Assembly: GCF_022819385.1 (NCBI RefSeq)
Contig: NZ_CP089290.1
Span: forward strand, 682,001 to 746,000
Source: Candidatus Nanosynbacter sp. HMT-352
GTDB taxonomy: Bacteria; Patescibacteriota; Saccharimonadia; Saccharimonadales; Saccharimonadaceae
Reading direction: 5' to 3'
Length of the DNA stretch: 64,000 nucleotides
The position numbers were made by a program, and so were the translations under genes. Positions within the stretch are counted from its first letter, which is position 1; each line of letters opens with the position of its first letter. The notes under the pieces were generated by a model, which ran no database searches, was not told the DNA's origin, and saw only the letters and a list, made by a program, of their open reading frames with translations. Shown here piece by piece: positions 1 through 8,424 of the stretch.

Positions 1-571
1 TAATCTTCACGTCAATTAAAGCCGCCGCCTGCGAAGCGTCTGTATGAAAAATCAACGGCAAAGATTCATTATTTTCTTGGCGCCTAAGTCGCTCGGCTTT
101 TACGATTTCCGCAATTTCTTCAATTGGCTGGATGTAGCCCAGCTCATGATTCACCAGCGCAACACTAACAAATCCAATGTCTGGCGTTAACATTTTTTTA
201 ACCACATTCGGGTCTATTCGTCCATTTTTCATTGGCGGAATTAGCTTCACTTCCGAACGCGCTTTTGCGGAATTAATCACCGAATCATGCTCAATTGCCG
301 AAATTAAACTTACGCCATTTGCTGCATTAAACGCCAAATTGACAGACTCAGTTGCTCCAGCCGTCATTATCAATTCATCAGCCATCACACCCAAGCAGCG
401 CGCCAGCCGAGCCTTCGCGTCTTGATATTCACGCTTTGTAAATATTGCTGGAGCGTACGGACTAGACGGATTGAAAAACTTTTCAGAAAAATATGGCAAC
501 ATCGCATCAATCACCAACGGATCCATTGGCGTAGCAGCAGCATGATCAAGATAGATATAGTCTTTATTCAC
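1..571 (-). CDS. Cysteine desulfurase (NifS/IscS family), C-terminus cut by window edge
   Basis: This PLP-dependent class V aminotransferase-fold enzyme would move sulfur from cysteine to a protein persulfide for Fe-S clusters or tRNA thiolation. The first 190 codons are visible. They begin VNKDYIYLDHAAATPMD, the classic NifS N-terminus, and continue with FNPSSPY, then GATESVNLAF (PLP phosphate region), then ISAIEHDSV with the conserved His, and finally FHTDASQAA with the PLP-binding Asp. The PLP lysine and catalytic Cys lie beyond the edge. The start is GTG at 571. A TATAAT box (minus strand, 578-583) ends 6 nt before it and there is no Shine-Dalgarno sequence, so a leaderless transcript is likely in addition to read-through from the gene 12 bp upstream. 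NifS and SufS types cannot be told apart from this part. Confidence 0.9.
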   Translation of the reverse strand, partial: MNKDYIYLDHAAATPMDPLVIDAMLPYFSEKFFNPSSPYAPAIFTKREYQDAKARLARCLGVMADELIMTAGATESVNLAFNAANGVSLISAIEHDSVINSAKARSEVKLIPPMKNGRIDPNVVKKMLTPDIGFVSVALVNHELGYIQPIEEIAEIVKAERLRRQENNESLPLIFHTDASQAAALIDVKI

Positions 572-583
572 TTTTTTATTATA

Positions 584-1021
584 TCAAAGCGGCCGACCGG
601 TTTGCGGATCTTTCTTATACAATTGTCGAGAAACTCGCTCGTAATATTCCTTAGTTGCCAAGACAAAATTCTGAAGCTCGTCGCCCTCCAAATAGCTATA
701 TCTATAATTCGGCTGAATCTTCAAAATTCCCTTTGGTTGCACTTCATAACGCGTCGTCAATTCTTGCCGACCACCCTTACCGTCAGCAACTTCTTCATAC
801 CAAATCCAGGTATCTTTATCTAAATTAAAAAATTCTCGTCGCGCAACATACGCCGGCTTCTCGCCAAAAATTGTTGCGCCAATTTCACTTTCCAATTGGA
901 TTAGTTCGCGCTCGGTAAATTTCTTTAATGGACGATCTTTTTTACGGAATTTCAACAAAGACACCGCGTCACTATCATCAGCAAAAACCAAACTCCGTAC
1001 TTTTTTCAAAAGCTTAGTCAC
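584..1021 (-). CDS. Conserved hypothetical protein, 145 aa
   Basis: I do not recognise a family. The protein is soluble, charged, has no signal peptide or membrane helix and contains no cysteine. The N-terminus is basic (MTKLLKKVRSLVF). The middle has an aromatic stretch, FFNLDKDTWIWYEE, and a QPKGILKIQPNYRYSYLEG segment that looks like a beta-rich domain. The end is helical (FVLATKEYYERVSRQLYKK). Its start overlaps the stop of the upstream gene by 4 bp, and the desulfurase follows 12 bp downstream. It is therefore part of the metG-tatD operon and is almost certainly translated. Function unknown. Confidence 0.75.
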   Translation of the reverse strand: MTKLLKKVRSLVFADDSDAVSLLKFRKKDRPLKKFTERELIQLESEIGATIFGEKPAYVARREFFNLDKDTWIWYEEVADGKGGRQELTTRYEVQPKGILKIQPNYRYSYLEGDELQNFVLATKEYYERVSRQLYKKDPQTGRPL

Positions 1022-1353
1022 TCGCAGATCTCCTTGGTTTTATATTCACGTAAGCGTTGGAGTGAATTACCGATTGCCTGCACAGTTTCAAGCGGACTGT
1101 TGTTAATGTAGTCAAGACTTTTTCCATAGCTACCAAGTGCTTGATTACAGAAATCAACCGCCCCATTATCAGCAAAGTCCATCTTAATATCAATCGCAGT
1201 CTTCCCCAATTCAGGGTTCACCTTAGAGTTATCGCGTTGCTCGGCGTCAGAAAAAATAGCGGCAAGTTTTTCGCGAGCTTCTTTTTTGCGAGATTCAATT
1301 TCAGGTGTTTTTGTAACACATTCCGGCGTACTATTCATTTTCTCCACTTTCAA
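1018..1353 (-). CDS. Hypothetical protein, 111 aa
   Basis: No family recognised. The protein is hydrophilic and probably helical, with a Lys/Glu-rich N-terminal third (IESRKKEAREKLAAIFSDAEQRD) and a C-terminal helix (VQAIGNSLQRLREYKTKEICE). It has three cysteines and no membrane segment. It overlaps tatD upstream and the 145-aa gene downstream by 4 bp each. This stop-start overlap suggests translational coupling within one operon, which is the main support for it being real. Confidence 0.65.
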   Translation of the reverse strand: MKVEKMNSTPECVTKTPEIESRKKEAREKLAAIFSDAEQRDNSKVNPELGKTAIDIKMDFADNGAVDFCNQALGSYGKSLDYINNSPLETVQAIGNSLQRLREYKTKEICE

Positions 1354-2168
1354 ATGCCAAAAAGTTCTTTTGTGTTGTGAAGAGTAGCTTGGCTTAAAAC
1401 ATCAAAATCAATATTTCGCTGCTTTGCCCAATGTTCAGCCACCAATCTCACATATTCTGGCTTGTTTATATTACCACGAAACGGCGCTGGTGTCAAGAAT
1501 GGCGCGTCAGTTTCTAGCAATAATCGCTCCAGCGGAATTGAAGCGAACAATTCTTTCTGCAATTGATCCTTTGTGAATGTACTAATTCCATTAAGTCCAA
1601 CGTACAAATTTCGCGAAAAACCTTTTTCCAAATTTTCACGCGTATCTGTAAAACTATGCAACACGCCGCGAAGCCCGTGAAAATTGTCAAAAATTGGCCA
1701 AAAATCACCCCAAACTGATGGCTGATCCTTCGCACCATCGCGAACATGAAAACTTACTGGCAAATTGTAATCAATCGCCATTTGAAGCTGCGCTTCCAAG
1801 CCTTCAATTTGCATTTCCCGCGGACTGTTATTGTAATAATAATCAAGTCCAATCTCACCAATTGCCACAATCGGAGAATTTTCCGTCTTATTTTCCAGCA
1901 AAGTTTTGACATCTTCCCAGCCATCTTTCGTATCGTGCGGATGAACACCAATTGCCGCCCAAGTAAACTCATGATTCGCGGCAAATTCCACAGCTTGGCG
2001 GCTACTTCGCTGGTCAGTACCGACACAAATCATGCCAATATTCGCCTCGACCGTTTCTTTGTAAAATTGCTCGCGATTGTCCGTAAAAAATTCCGTATCG
2101 TGCAAATGACAATGCGAATCTATCAGACGTAAACCATCAGTCGCACTTTTCTTATCAGCCTCAATCAT
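1350..2168 (-). CDS. tatD: TatD family metal-dependent hydrolase
   Basis: TIM-barrel amidohydrolase-like nuclease; family members are 3'-5' DNA/RNA exonucleases. Visible family features are LIDSHCHLHD near residue 16 (metal-binding HxH), VAIGEIGLDYYY (metal Glu), FHVRDG, GVLHSFTD and the C-terminal LLLETDAPFLTP with the metal-binding Asp. Length (272 aa) is normal for the family. It begins 3 bp after the metG stop. The metG-tatD order is common in bacteria, which supports the call. The start ATG at 2168 has no strong Shine-Dalgarno sequence and is probably coupled to metG translation. Confidence 0.93.
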   Translation of the reverse strand: MIEADKKSATDGLRLIDSHCHLHDTEFFTDNREQFYKETVEANIGMICVGTDQRSSRQAVEFAANHEFTWAAIGVHPHDTKDGWEDVKTLLENKTENSPIVAIGEIGLDYYYNNSPREMQIEGLEAQLQMAIDYNLPVSFHVRDGAKDQPSVWGDFWPIFDNFHGLRGVLHSFTDTRENLEKGFSRNLYVGLNGISTFTKDQLQKELFASIPLERLLLETDAPFLTPAPFRGNINKPEYVRLVAEHWAKQRNIDFDVLSQATLHNTKELFGI

Positions 2169-2171
2169 AAA

Positions 2172-3683
2172 CTATTTAACCTGAGATTCTGTTTTCGGAG
2201 CGCGTAGATCTGGCGTGTGAATATATTTGCGCGGGAACAAAGGCATCAATTCTGATGGCACAACACCACTAGCAAACATATCATGAATTTTTTCGGCAGT
2301 TTGCGGCATAAATGGACGAAGCATGTCAGACACTTGCAATAATGTGCCACAAGCGTGCGCCAAAATCTCACTCAAATGTGACTCTGCTTCTGGATCTTTA
2401 TCGCGATTTTTAGCAACTTGCCAAGGCTGAACTCGCTCAATATATTGATTCAAAGAGCGAACAATTAGCCAAATTTCGTCCATTGCTTGATCGAACATAT
2501 AACTTTCCATTGCCTGACGATACGGCCCCATGTCGTGCTCTGATTGTGGAGCGTCACCAATAACGCCCGCTTGATAACTCTGCACCATTTTAGCGACTCG
2601 CTGAACCAAATTGCCCAAATCATTGCCAAGCTCACCATTATACGCAGCTTCAAACTTTTCCCAAGTAAAGTCGCCGTCATCTTGCGTCGGTACGTGGCGC
2701 AAGAAATAATATCGAAACGCCTCAGCGCCGTAATCTGGAATAATGTCAGTCGGACCAACACCATTTCCGAGACTCTTTGCCATTTTCATTCCGCCAGAAT
2801 TGATAAATCCATGAACAAGCAGAACCTTCGGAAGCGGTAAATCTAGCGCCATGAGCATTGCTGGCCAAATACCAGCGTGGAAACGGAGAATATCCTTACC
2901 GATGACTTGCACGTCAGCCGGCCAAAAAGATTGCCACTCTTCTGGACGATCAGGATAACCAATAACCGTAATGTAATTACTCAGAGCATCCAACCAAACG
3001 TACATGACTTGATTATCATCACCAGGAACCGGCACGCCCCAGCTAAGATTTTTACGCGGACGAGAAACCGACACATCTTTCAAGCCATCTTTCATCAATT
3101 CCAAAAACTCTTTTTTACGGAATTCAGGCACGATTCTCATTTTATTTGACTCAATCGCCTGACGAATATTGTCCGAAAAAGCACTGGTTTTAAAATAATA
3201 ATTTTCCTCACTCAAGCGCTGATACGGAGTTTGGTGATCTGGACAAACCCCATTATTATCGGCAGCTTCTTTATCCGTAACGAAAGCTTCGCACCCCTGA
3301 CAATACCAGCCTTCATACGAACCTTTGTAAATGTAACCAGCCTCAACGAGTTTCTGCCAAATATATTGCACCGCAGCAACGTGATGCGCGTCAGTTGTTC
3401 GAATAAAATCCGTCACTGAGATATTCAGCTCATTAATCATCTTCTTAAAATTGACGTGCGTTTGATCGACGTATTCTTGAGGGGTTTGATTTTGGCTGGC
3501 AGCTTTGGCGGCAATTTTATTGCCATGCTCATCTACACCAGCTTGAAAACGAACTTCACGCCCGTTCTGTCTGGAATATCGCGCCCACACGTCTGCCAAC
3601 ATATAATCCATAGCATGCCCAATGTGCGGCAAGCCGTTTACGTAAGGAATAGCAGTAGTGATGTAAGCGTGTTTCTTAGTCAT
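2172..3683 (-). CDS. metG: Methionyl-tRNA synthetase
   Basis: Class I aminoacyl-tRNA synthetase charging tRNA-Met. The HIGH motif is intact (GLPHIGHAMD, His20-His23) and the KMSKS loop reads KMAKSLGNG near residue 295. The connective peptide carries CQGC and a second CPDH pair, so the zinc knuckle appears to have one Cys replaced by His. The C-terminal helical anticodon-binding domain is present. At 503 aa it lacks the C-terminal EMAP-like dimerisation domain found in longer MetRS. The start ATG at 3683 is 6 nt after a TATAAT box (minus strand, 3690-3695), so the mRNA is predicted to be leaderless. It heads the leftward operon that runs to the desulfurase. Confidence 0.97.
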   Translation of the reverse strand: MTKKHAYITTAIPYVNGLPHIGHAMDYMLADVWARYSRQNGREVRFQAGVDEHGNKIAAKAASQNQTPQEYVDQTHVNFKKMINELNISVTDFIRTTDAHHVAAVQYIWQKLVEAGYIYKGSYEGWYCQGCEAFVTDKEAADNNGVCPDHQTPYQRLSEENYYFKTSAFSDNIRQAIESNKMRIVPEFRKKEFLELMKDGLKDVSVSRPRKNLSWGVPVPGDDNQVMYVWLDALSNYITVIGYPDRPEEWQSFWPADVQVIGKDILRFHAGIWPAMLMALDLPLPKVLLVHGFINSGGMKMAKSLGNGVGPTDIIPDYGAEAFRYYFLRHVPTQDDGDFTWEKFEAAYNGELGNDLGNLVQRVAKMVQSYQAGVIGDAPQSEHDMGPYRQAMESYMFDQAMDEIWLIVRSLNQYIERVQPWQVAKNRDKDPEAESHLSEILAHACGTLLQVSDMLRPFMPQTAEKIHDMFASGVVPSELMPLFPRKYIHTPDLRAPKTESQVK

Positions 3684-3689
3684 AAAGAA

Positions 3690-3695
3690 ATTATA
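3690..3695 (-). promoter_or_regulatory. -10 box of metG, leaderless-type
   Basis: TATAAT on the minus strand ends 6 nt before the metG ATG, which puts the expected transcription start at or next to the A of the start codon. It is divergent to the promoter at 3743-3751. Confidence 0.7.
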
Positions 3696-3742
3696 ACAGA
3701 TTCAACAGAGCGCCGCCACTGGCGTAAATGTCAATCATAGTA

Positions 3743-3779
3743 TGTTATAATAAAAATTGAAACAATACTTAATAGGAGG
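3743..3779 (+). promoter_or_regulatory. Extended -10 promoter and strong Shine-Dalgarno for the surface protein
   Basis: TGTTATAAT (extended -10, 3743-3751) is followed by a short leader with AGGAGG at 3774-3779, 5 nt before the GTG start at 3785. Unlike most genes here, this one has a real leader and a consensus Shine-Dalgarno sequence, as expected for a highly expressed or acquired gene. Confidence 0.7.
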
Positions 3780-3784
3780 AGATT

Positions 3785-5206
3785 GTGAAGAAAATTTTAA
3801 AAAGCTTAGTGGCGGCAATGATCGTAAGCGCCACCATAGTCACAGCAAGCACACCTACAATAACCCATGCAGCAGGCGGAGATTGGCGCAAAGACTCAAT
3901 CGGATGGTGGTATAGAAATTCGGACGGCAGCTACCCAAAGAGCAAATGGGAGAGGATTGGCGACAAATGGTACTACTTCGATGGGCGCGGATATATCATT
4001 CACAGTAAATGGGAATATATAAACGGACATTGGTATTACTTTAATACCAGCGGTCATATGACAGAAAACACCTGGAAGATGATCGGAGACAAGTGGTACT
4101 ACTTCGACACTAAAGGTCACATGCTACACGACCAGTGGGTCGGCGACTACTACGTCGGTAAAAATGGCGATATGTTAAAGAATACCGTCACACCAGACAA
4201 CTATGTAGTTGGAAGCGACGGAAAATGGGACAAGAGGTTTTCAAGAGAATTAGCAGAGAAAGCTAAATATCAAAACCTAGATAACGCCATATACTCTAAG
4301 TTTGCAGCTGCACACTTCATTTCAACCTACTACAAACTAGACTACACTGCAGCACTCCAATTACTAGAGATAATATATCCAAATTACAATCCCATCAATA
4401 ACGCAAAAAGAGCAATAAAATTTTTCATGCCATCAGCCGATATAAATAAAGACCCTCACGCATGGACTTCCAAAAGTCGATTAATGGAAAGATTTACCAA
4501 TACGGGACCTAAAGGTGATTTTAGATTCTCAAAGGAAGAGGTTGAAAAAGCGCTTGATGAGCTAAACCATGAAATCGACGTTGCTAAGATGTTCCAGATG
4601 CAGGCTATAAAGGCTCTAAAAGCCCTAGATTCCTACAACCATACATCAAAAGTAAACTATGAAGATCTTCTCACCTTGCAAGGATTTACTAAAGAAGAAA
4701 TAGACAATGCCCTTAATACAGTAAAGATTGACTTTGCACATAACGCTCAACTAAAAGCCAGCGATATGCTATCAGGACAGAAACCCACCATCTCAAGAAA
4801 TTTCATCCTAAGACACTTACAAGGGACCGATAAATTCACTAAGGAAGAGGCAGAAGAAGGTTTACAGCGTCTGAATTATGACTTCAAGATCAGCATACGT
4901 AATCTTATTGAGAAAAATTACACCACAAGCAGTAACTATAATGGTATGCTTTCAAAAAAATCCATAATAATCAGTATAGCCCGCGATCAAGAGATGAAGG
5001 ATTCAGAATCATACATCCGTGAAGTATTAGAAGAATATGATATTAATTACACCGAGCGAGCAAAGCTGCGTGCTATAGATACTCTAAAAAATATAAAATA
5101 CAGCAGAAGCGATTTAATAAAATCTCTTGTCGACGGATGGGGGTTCACCAAAGAAGAAGCTACCAACGCTGTTAAAGATTTAAAGCACGATAATTTGATA
5201 GATTAA
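3785..5206 (+). CDS. Secreted cell-wall-binding protein with CW_binding_1 and Ltp-like repeats
   Basis: A Sec signal peptide (MKKILKSLVAAMIVSATIVT, cleavage near THAAGG) is followed by about four choline/glucan-binding type repeats (residues 32-150) of the form WYYFD-G-I-S-KW, such as IGDKWYYFDGRGYI. The remaining 320 residues are helical. They contain four copies of an F(T/S)KEE-x(4)-AL-x(3)-D motif (FSKEEVEKAL, FTKEEIDNAL, FTKEEAEEGL, FTKEEATNAV), like the Ltp repeat of Gram-positive surface lipoproteins and the phage TP-J34 exclusion lipoprotein. There is no lipobox, since no Cys follows the signal peptide. I infer a surface protein that anchors to wall polymers of this cell or of its Gram-positive host. 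Its AGA and ATA codon use and strong Shine-Dalgarno differ from the neighbours and suggest acquisition from Firmicutes. GTG start at 3785. Confidence 0.8.
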   Translation: MKKILKSLVAAMIVSATIVTASTPTITHAAGGDWRKDSIGWWYRNSDGSYPKSKWERIGDKWYYFDGRGYIIHSKWEYINGHWYYFNTSGHMTENTWKMIGDKWYYFDTKGHMLHDQWVGDYYVGKNGDMLKNTVTPDNYVVGSDGKWDKRFSRELAEKAKYQNLDNAIYSKFAAAHFISTYYKLDYTAALQLLEIIYPNYNPINNAKRAIKFFMPSADINKDPHAWTSKSRLMERFTNTGPKGDFRFSKEEVEKALDELNHEIDVAKMFQMQAIKALKALDSYNHTSKVNYEDLLTLQGFTKEEIDNALNTVKIDFAHNAQLKASDMLSGQKPTISRNFILRHLQGTDKFTKEEAEEGLQRLNYDFKISIRNLIEKNYTTSSNYNGMLSKKSIIISIARDQEMKDSESYIREVLEEYDINYTERAKLRAIDTLKNIKYSRSDLIKSLVDGWGFTKEEATNAVKDLKHDNLID

Positions 5207-5223
5207 TTCAGTCTTTTAGCGTA

Positions 5224-5267
5224 AAGAACGACTCAGTTTAAAACCTCTGAGTCGTTCTTATTTTTTT
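5224..5267 (+). terminator. Rho-independent terminator of the surface protein gene
   Basis: A 13-bp perfect stem pairs 5224-5236 with 5247-5259 around a 10-nt loop, and T7 follows at 5261-5267. It lies 17 bp after the stop codon. The leftward rsmA gene ends at 5305, but the minus-strand copy has only a short T run. Confidence 0.9.
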
Positions 5268-5304
5268 GATATTGTCACCTGTCTTTAAATAATTATAAAT
5301 TCCG

Positions 5305-6081
5305 TCACCCTTTCAGTAGTCTCTTCCAATCTTCAATCGCCAAATCTTCAGCGCGAGCATCTGGTGAAATTCCTGCATTTTTCAGCAATTCTTCCGCCAC
5401 ACTTTTATCAATCCCCAAACCACCACTCAAGCTAGAGCGTAATTTCTTACGCTTAGCAGAAAATCCAGCCTTAACAATGCGGAAAAAATCTCTCTGATCT
5501 TCTGAGGTGATTAACGGATTGTCGCGAGTCCTCAAAACTACAACCTGCGAGTCAACTTTCGGCGGTGGCGTAAAAAACTGCCTAGGAACTTCAATATCCA
5601 ACTCCACTTCGGCGAAAATCTGAACGCTCACAGACAGAATACTCATATTTCCAGCCTCTGCCGCAATTCGCTCGGCAACTTCTTTTTGCACCAATAGTAC
5701 CGCAATGCTCGGCTTATTTTCCGCAGTCATCAATTTCTCAACAATTTTGCTGGTAATGTAATACGGGACGTTAGCTACGACTTTGTAATTTTTTGGCAAT
5801 TGGTTCAGGTCAAATTGCAATATATCTTGATTTACGACAGTTAATTTTTTCCCAGGAAATTGCCCTGGTAATTTTCGCGCCAAATCCGCGTCAAACTCCA
5901 CAGCGGTCACCGAATTAGCCCGAGCCAACAAGCGACTAGTCAAAGTACCCAGCCCCGGGCCGATCTCCAATACGACATCATCACCCGTCAATTCGGCCGC
6001 TTCAGCAATATCCGCTAAAATCTCCGGATCCTTCAGCCAATGCTGTCCAAGCGATTTTTTTGGTCCACGAGAAGAAGTCAT
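5305..6081 (-). CDS. rsmA: 16S rRNA (adenine1518/1519-N6) dimethyltransferase
   Basis: KsgA/RsmA dimethylates two adjacent adenines in the helix-45 loop of 16S rRNA late in 30S assembly. Motifs seen are SLGQHWLKDP at the N-terminus (FxxN equivalent), the SAM-binding EIGPGLGTLTSRLL near residue 40, AVEFDADLA, the target-adenine motif VANVPYYITS and the C-terminal FSAKRKKLRSSL. The length (258 aa) is typical. Its ATG touches the TAA of the upstream wall-hydrolase gene with no gap, so the genes are co-transcribed. Confidence 0.96.
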   Translation of the reverse strand: MTSSRGPKKSLGQHWLKDPEILADIAEAAELTGDDVVLEIGPGLGTLTSRLLARANSVTAVEFDADLARKLPGQFPGKKLTVVNQDILQFDLNQLPKNYKVVANVPYYITSKIVEKLMTAENKPSIAVLLVQKEVAERIAAEAGNMSILSVSVQIFAEVELDIEVPRQFFTPPPKVDSQVVVLRTRDNPLITSEDQRDFFRIVKAGFSAKRKKLRSSLSGGLGIDKSVAEELLKNAGISPDARAEDLAIEDWKRLLKG

Positions 6082-7107
6082 TTAGCGCCCATCTCCATTC
6101 GTCCAGTCGGTCGCTAAGTCGAATCCGTGCGGATGTTTGGCTGCAAATCCACCGGTATCATAAACCTTGCCCGGGCCCATGCTGGTCTCAACCACCGAAC
6201 ATCGTGGATAATTGCCATAATTGGCCGCCACCAAAATATAGCCGTCCTTATCGACCTTCGCACCATCCGCCCGCACTGTATAAGTACCGCCGCTACCGCA
6301 AGCTTTTATCACAATATTCATCGGCAAGTCATAATACGTTTCACGATGCGCTACGCCCTTGGAGTCGGTAAATATCTGCGCGCCCTTACTTTTCGTCAAT
6401 GGATTTTTAGGCTTCGTGCCAATTATTTCAATCTGCTTCTTTGGCTGCTTTGTGATTTCGCTAGCAACTTCCTTACGACTAATCTCGCGCTCATTCTCTA
6501 CTTCAATCTGATAAGTCACCTTCCGCACACCTTTTTCCCCAAGCTGCTTAACACTCTTAAATCCAATCGGCTGAGAATCGTCCTTAATCTGCTCAATCTC
6601 AAAATTAATATCAACTTCTTCAGTTATCGTTCGCTGTTTTGATCGATCAATCTTCATTACCAGACCCACACCGTTCACCAAAAGATCGTCGGAATTCGTA
6701 AAATGCGTCTTATCTTCGCGGTACAAAGTCAGTCCGGCAGCCTTCGCAATTAAAGCCGGCGTCTGCTCGGCGGTAGTTATTTTTAGACGTTTATTTCCAT
6801 CGACGATTGTTATTGGGCGAGCGCGGAAAATATTGACCTGGTATTTTGCACCCGTCAATTCCATATCAATATTTGGCTCAACCGCGTCAATCTTTTCGTC
6901 AATCGTAATCTTAGCCGCACGCAAGGCCTGCCGAACGGTCAATGCATTTGTGATAATGGTCTTTTCTTCACCGCGATCATAAATACGAACCAAATGTTCA
7001 CCAGAAGTCTTTCCGTCAGCAAACGAAATCATTGGAGTCGCAATCGCAACTAACACGGCTAATCCAATAATTTTTCCAAAAAATAAACCTTTTGCGCGCA
7101 TAATCAT
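6082..7107 (-). CDS. RpfB/YabE-like protein: DUF348, G5 and 3D domains
   Basis: Secreted or membrane-anchored peptidoglycan-active protein. After a signal or anchor segment (GKIIGLAVLVAIATPMISFA) come two ubiquitin-like DUF348 units (VRIYDRGEEKTIITNALTV and the NIFRARPITIVDG unit), a G5 domain (about residues 165-235) and a 3D domain. The 3D domain carries the three characteristic aspartates, with DTGG near VYDTGGFAAKH and FDLATDW near the end. 3D domains are MltA/YabE-type lytic transglycosylase relatives. TTG at 7131 extends the frame, but a TATAAT box at 7136-7141 would start transcription inside or past that codon. ATG at 7107 or 7101 is therefore more likely. It is a paralogue of the next gene upstream, with a different catalytic end. 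Confidence 0.85.
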   Translation of the reverse strand: MIMRAKGLFFGKIIGLAVLVAIATPMISFADGKTSGEHLVRIYDRGEEKTIITNALTVRQALRAAKITIDEKIDAVEPNIDMELTGAKYQVNIFRARPITIVDGNKRLKITTAEQTPALIAKAAGLTLYREDKTHFTNSDDLLVNGVGLVMKIDRSKQRTITEEVDINFEIEQIKDDSQPIGFKSVKQLGEKGVRKVTYQIEVENEREISRKEVASEITKQPKKQIEIIGTKPKNPLTKSKGAQIFTDSKGVAHRETYYDLPMNIVIKACGSGGTYTVRADGAKVDKDGYILVAANYGNYPRCSVVETSMGPGKVYDTGGFAAKHPHGFDLATDWTNGDGR

Positions 7108-7198
7108 ATAATGACTTGTAAACCTAGTCAAATAAATTATACCAAATTAAGCACTTTTTATCTATAGACTACAGCCAACTTACGCCACCAGCATTAGT

Positions 7199-8389
7199 CT
7201 ACCACCATTTTTGGCGATTCCACGCGTCGTAAGCTCCAGCCCAACTACCATATCTACTCACGGCATAATCATTGAAAACTCTAATCTGACAGACTGGATC
7301 ACTTTGCCAGTTTGGACAAGCCTGAGAAAGCTTATCTATATTCGTCTGACCGAGCCCAGCATATTGCCCATACCTAGCCGTCGTTCGCCAAGTTGACTCT
7401 TTCGTAAAAATGAAGTTCACATAGCCATAATCATCAGGGCTAATACCAGCCGCAGACATCCAATCCGAATGAGATCCAGAAGGTAGGCTAACTTTCGTCC
7501 CCACAATCTCAATCTGCTTCTTTGACTCTTTTGTCACAACGCTAGCGATTTCCTTGCGGCTCACCTCCACACCGTTCTTCATCTCAACTTCATAAGTGAC
7601 ATTTTTCTTACCGTTCTCGCCCGCTTGTTTTACTTCGCGATATCCCGAATCTCGATTCGCGTCTTGAACTTTTTCAACCTCAAATTTCACATCTTCTTCT
7701 GCGGTTATAGTTTGCTTGCCATTACGCCAAAGCTCAATTTTCATTCCAGGAATAATTTTCACCGAACGATCCACGGACAGCGTATCATCTTTCTTTGGGT
7801 CGATATTTTTCTCTTTTAATAGCTCGCCAACCGTCTTAGCATGTGTACGAATGACAGATTCTTTACCATAAAGTACAAAATTAACTATCGAAGCTCTGTC
7901 AATTTTCATCACCATGTTTGCGCCATCAACCGCCATATTATCGGAATTGGATAGAGTAGTTTTGTCCTCTTCAAAAACTTCGATTCCAGCAACCTTCGCA
8001 ATCAAAGCCGGCGTCTGCTCGGCAGTAGTTACCTTTAGACGCTTATTTCCATCGACAATTGTTATTGGGCGAGCGCGAAAAATGTTAATATTGTACTTCT
8101 CTGCCACCATCTCCGAATCAAGGCTCGGCTCGACTACGTCTTGGCGTTCATCAATAGAAAACTTAGCCAATTTCAAAGCCTCGCGAATCGTCCTCGCTTT
8201 TGTAACAATCGTCTTTTCTGCGCCTCTGTCGTAAATCGTCACCAACTTTTCGCCAGCCTTAGTTGCCGGCTTAGTAGCGTCAGCCAACGCTTGATTGACA
8301 AAAAATAAACCGCCAACCAGCATCAATATCGCGCCAGAAACGAACGTAATTTTCTTAGAATAGTGTTTTGCTTGTAATCTTATACCCAT
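7199..8389 (-). CDS. RpfB-like protein: DUF348 repeats, G5 and lysozyme-like transglycosylase domain
   Basis: 396 aa. An N-terminal membrane or signal segment (ITFVSGAILMLVGGLFFVN) is followed by three DUF348 ubiquitin-like units (residues 45-215) and a G5 domain (about 220-295). The C-terminal lysozyme-fold domain has the likely catalytic Glu in FTKESTW and the YAGLGQ turn typical of SLT/Rpf-type transglycosylases. The architecture matches actinobacterial resuscitation-promoting factor RpfB. It probably remodels its own wall or that of the bacterium it grows on. A TATAAT at 8419-8424, directly after the pcrA stop, gives a leader of about 22 nt with no clear Shine-Dalgarno. One segment is nearly identical to the downstream paralogue. 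Confidence 0.86.
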   Translation of the reverse strand: MGIRLQAKHYSKKITFVSGAILMLVGGLFFVNQALADATKPATKAGEKLVTIYDRGAEKTIVTKARTIREALKLAKFSIDERQDVVEPSLDSEMVAEKYNINIFRARPITIVDGNKRLKVTTAEQTPALIAKVAGIEVFEEDKTTLSNSDNMAVDGANMVMKIDRASIVNFVLYGKESVIRTHAKTVGELLKEKNIDPKKDDTLSVDRSVKIIPGMKIELWRNGKQTITAEEDVKFEVEKVQDANRDSGYREVKQAGENGKKNVTYEVEMKNGVEVSRKEIASVVTKESKKQIEIVGTKVSLPSGSHSDWMSAAGISPDDYGYVNFIFTKESTWRTTARYGQYAGLGQTNIDKLSQACPNWQSDPVCQIRVFNDYAVSRYGSWAGAYDAWNRQKWW

Positions 8390-8424
8390 AAGTTCACACC
8401 CACAATGTAGGTATTCTTATTATA

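Noticed and set aside
7911..8234. Plus-strand frame inside the RpfB-like gene
   Set aside because: Mirror of a high-coding gene on the other strand with no promoter, Shine-Dalgarno or family match. The same holds for the other long antisense frames in metG, rny, pgk and the 412-aa acidic gene.
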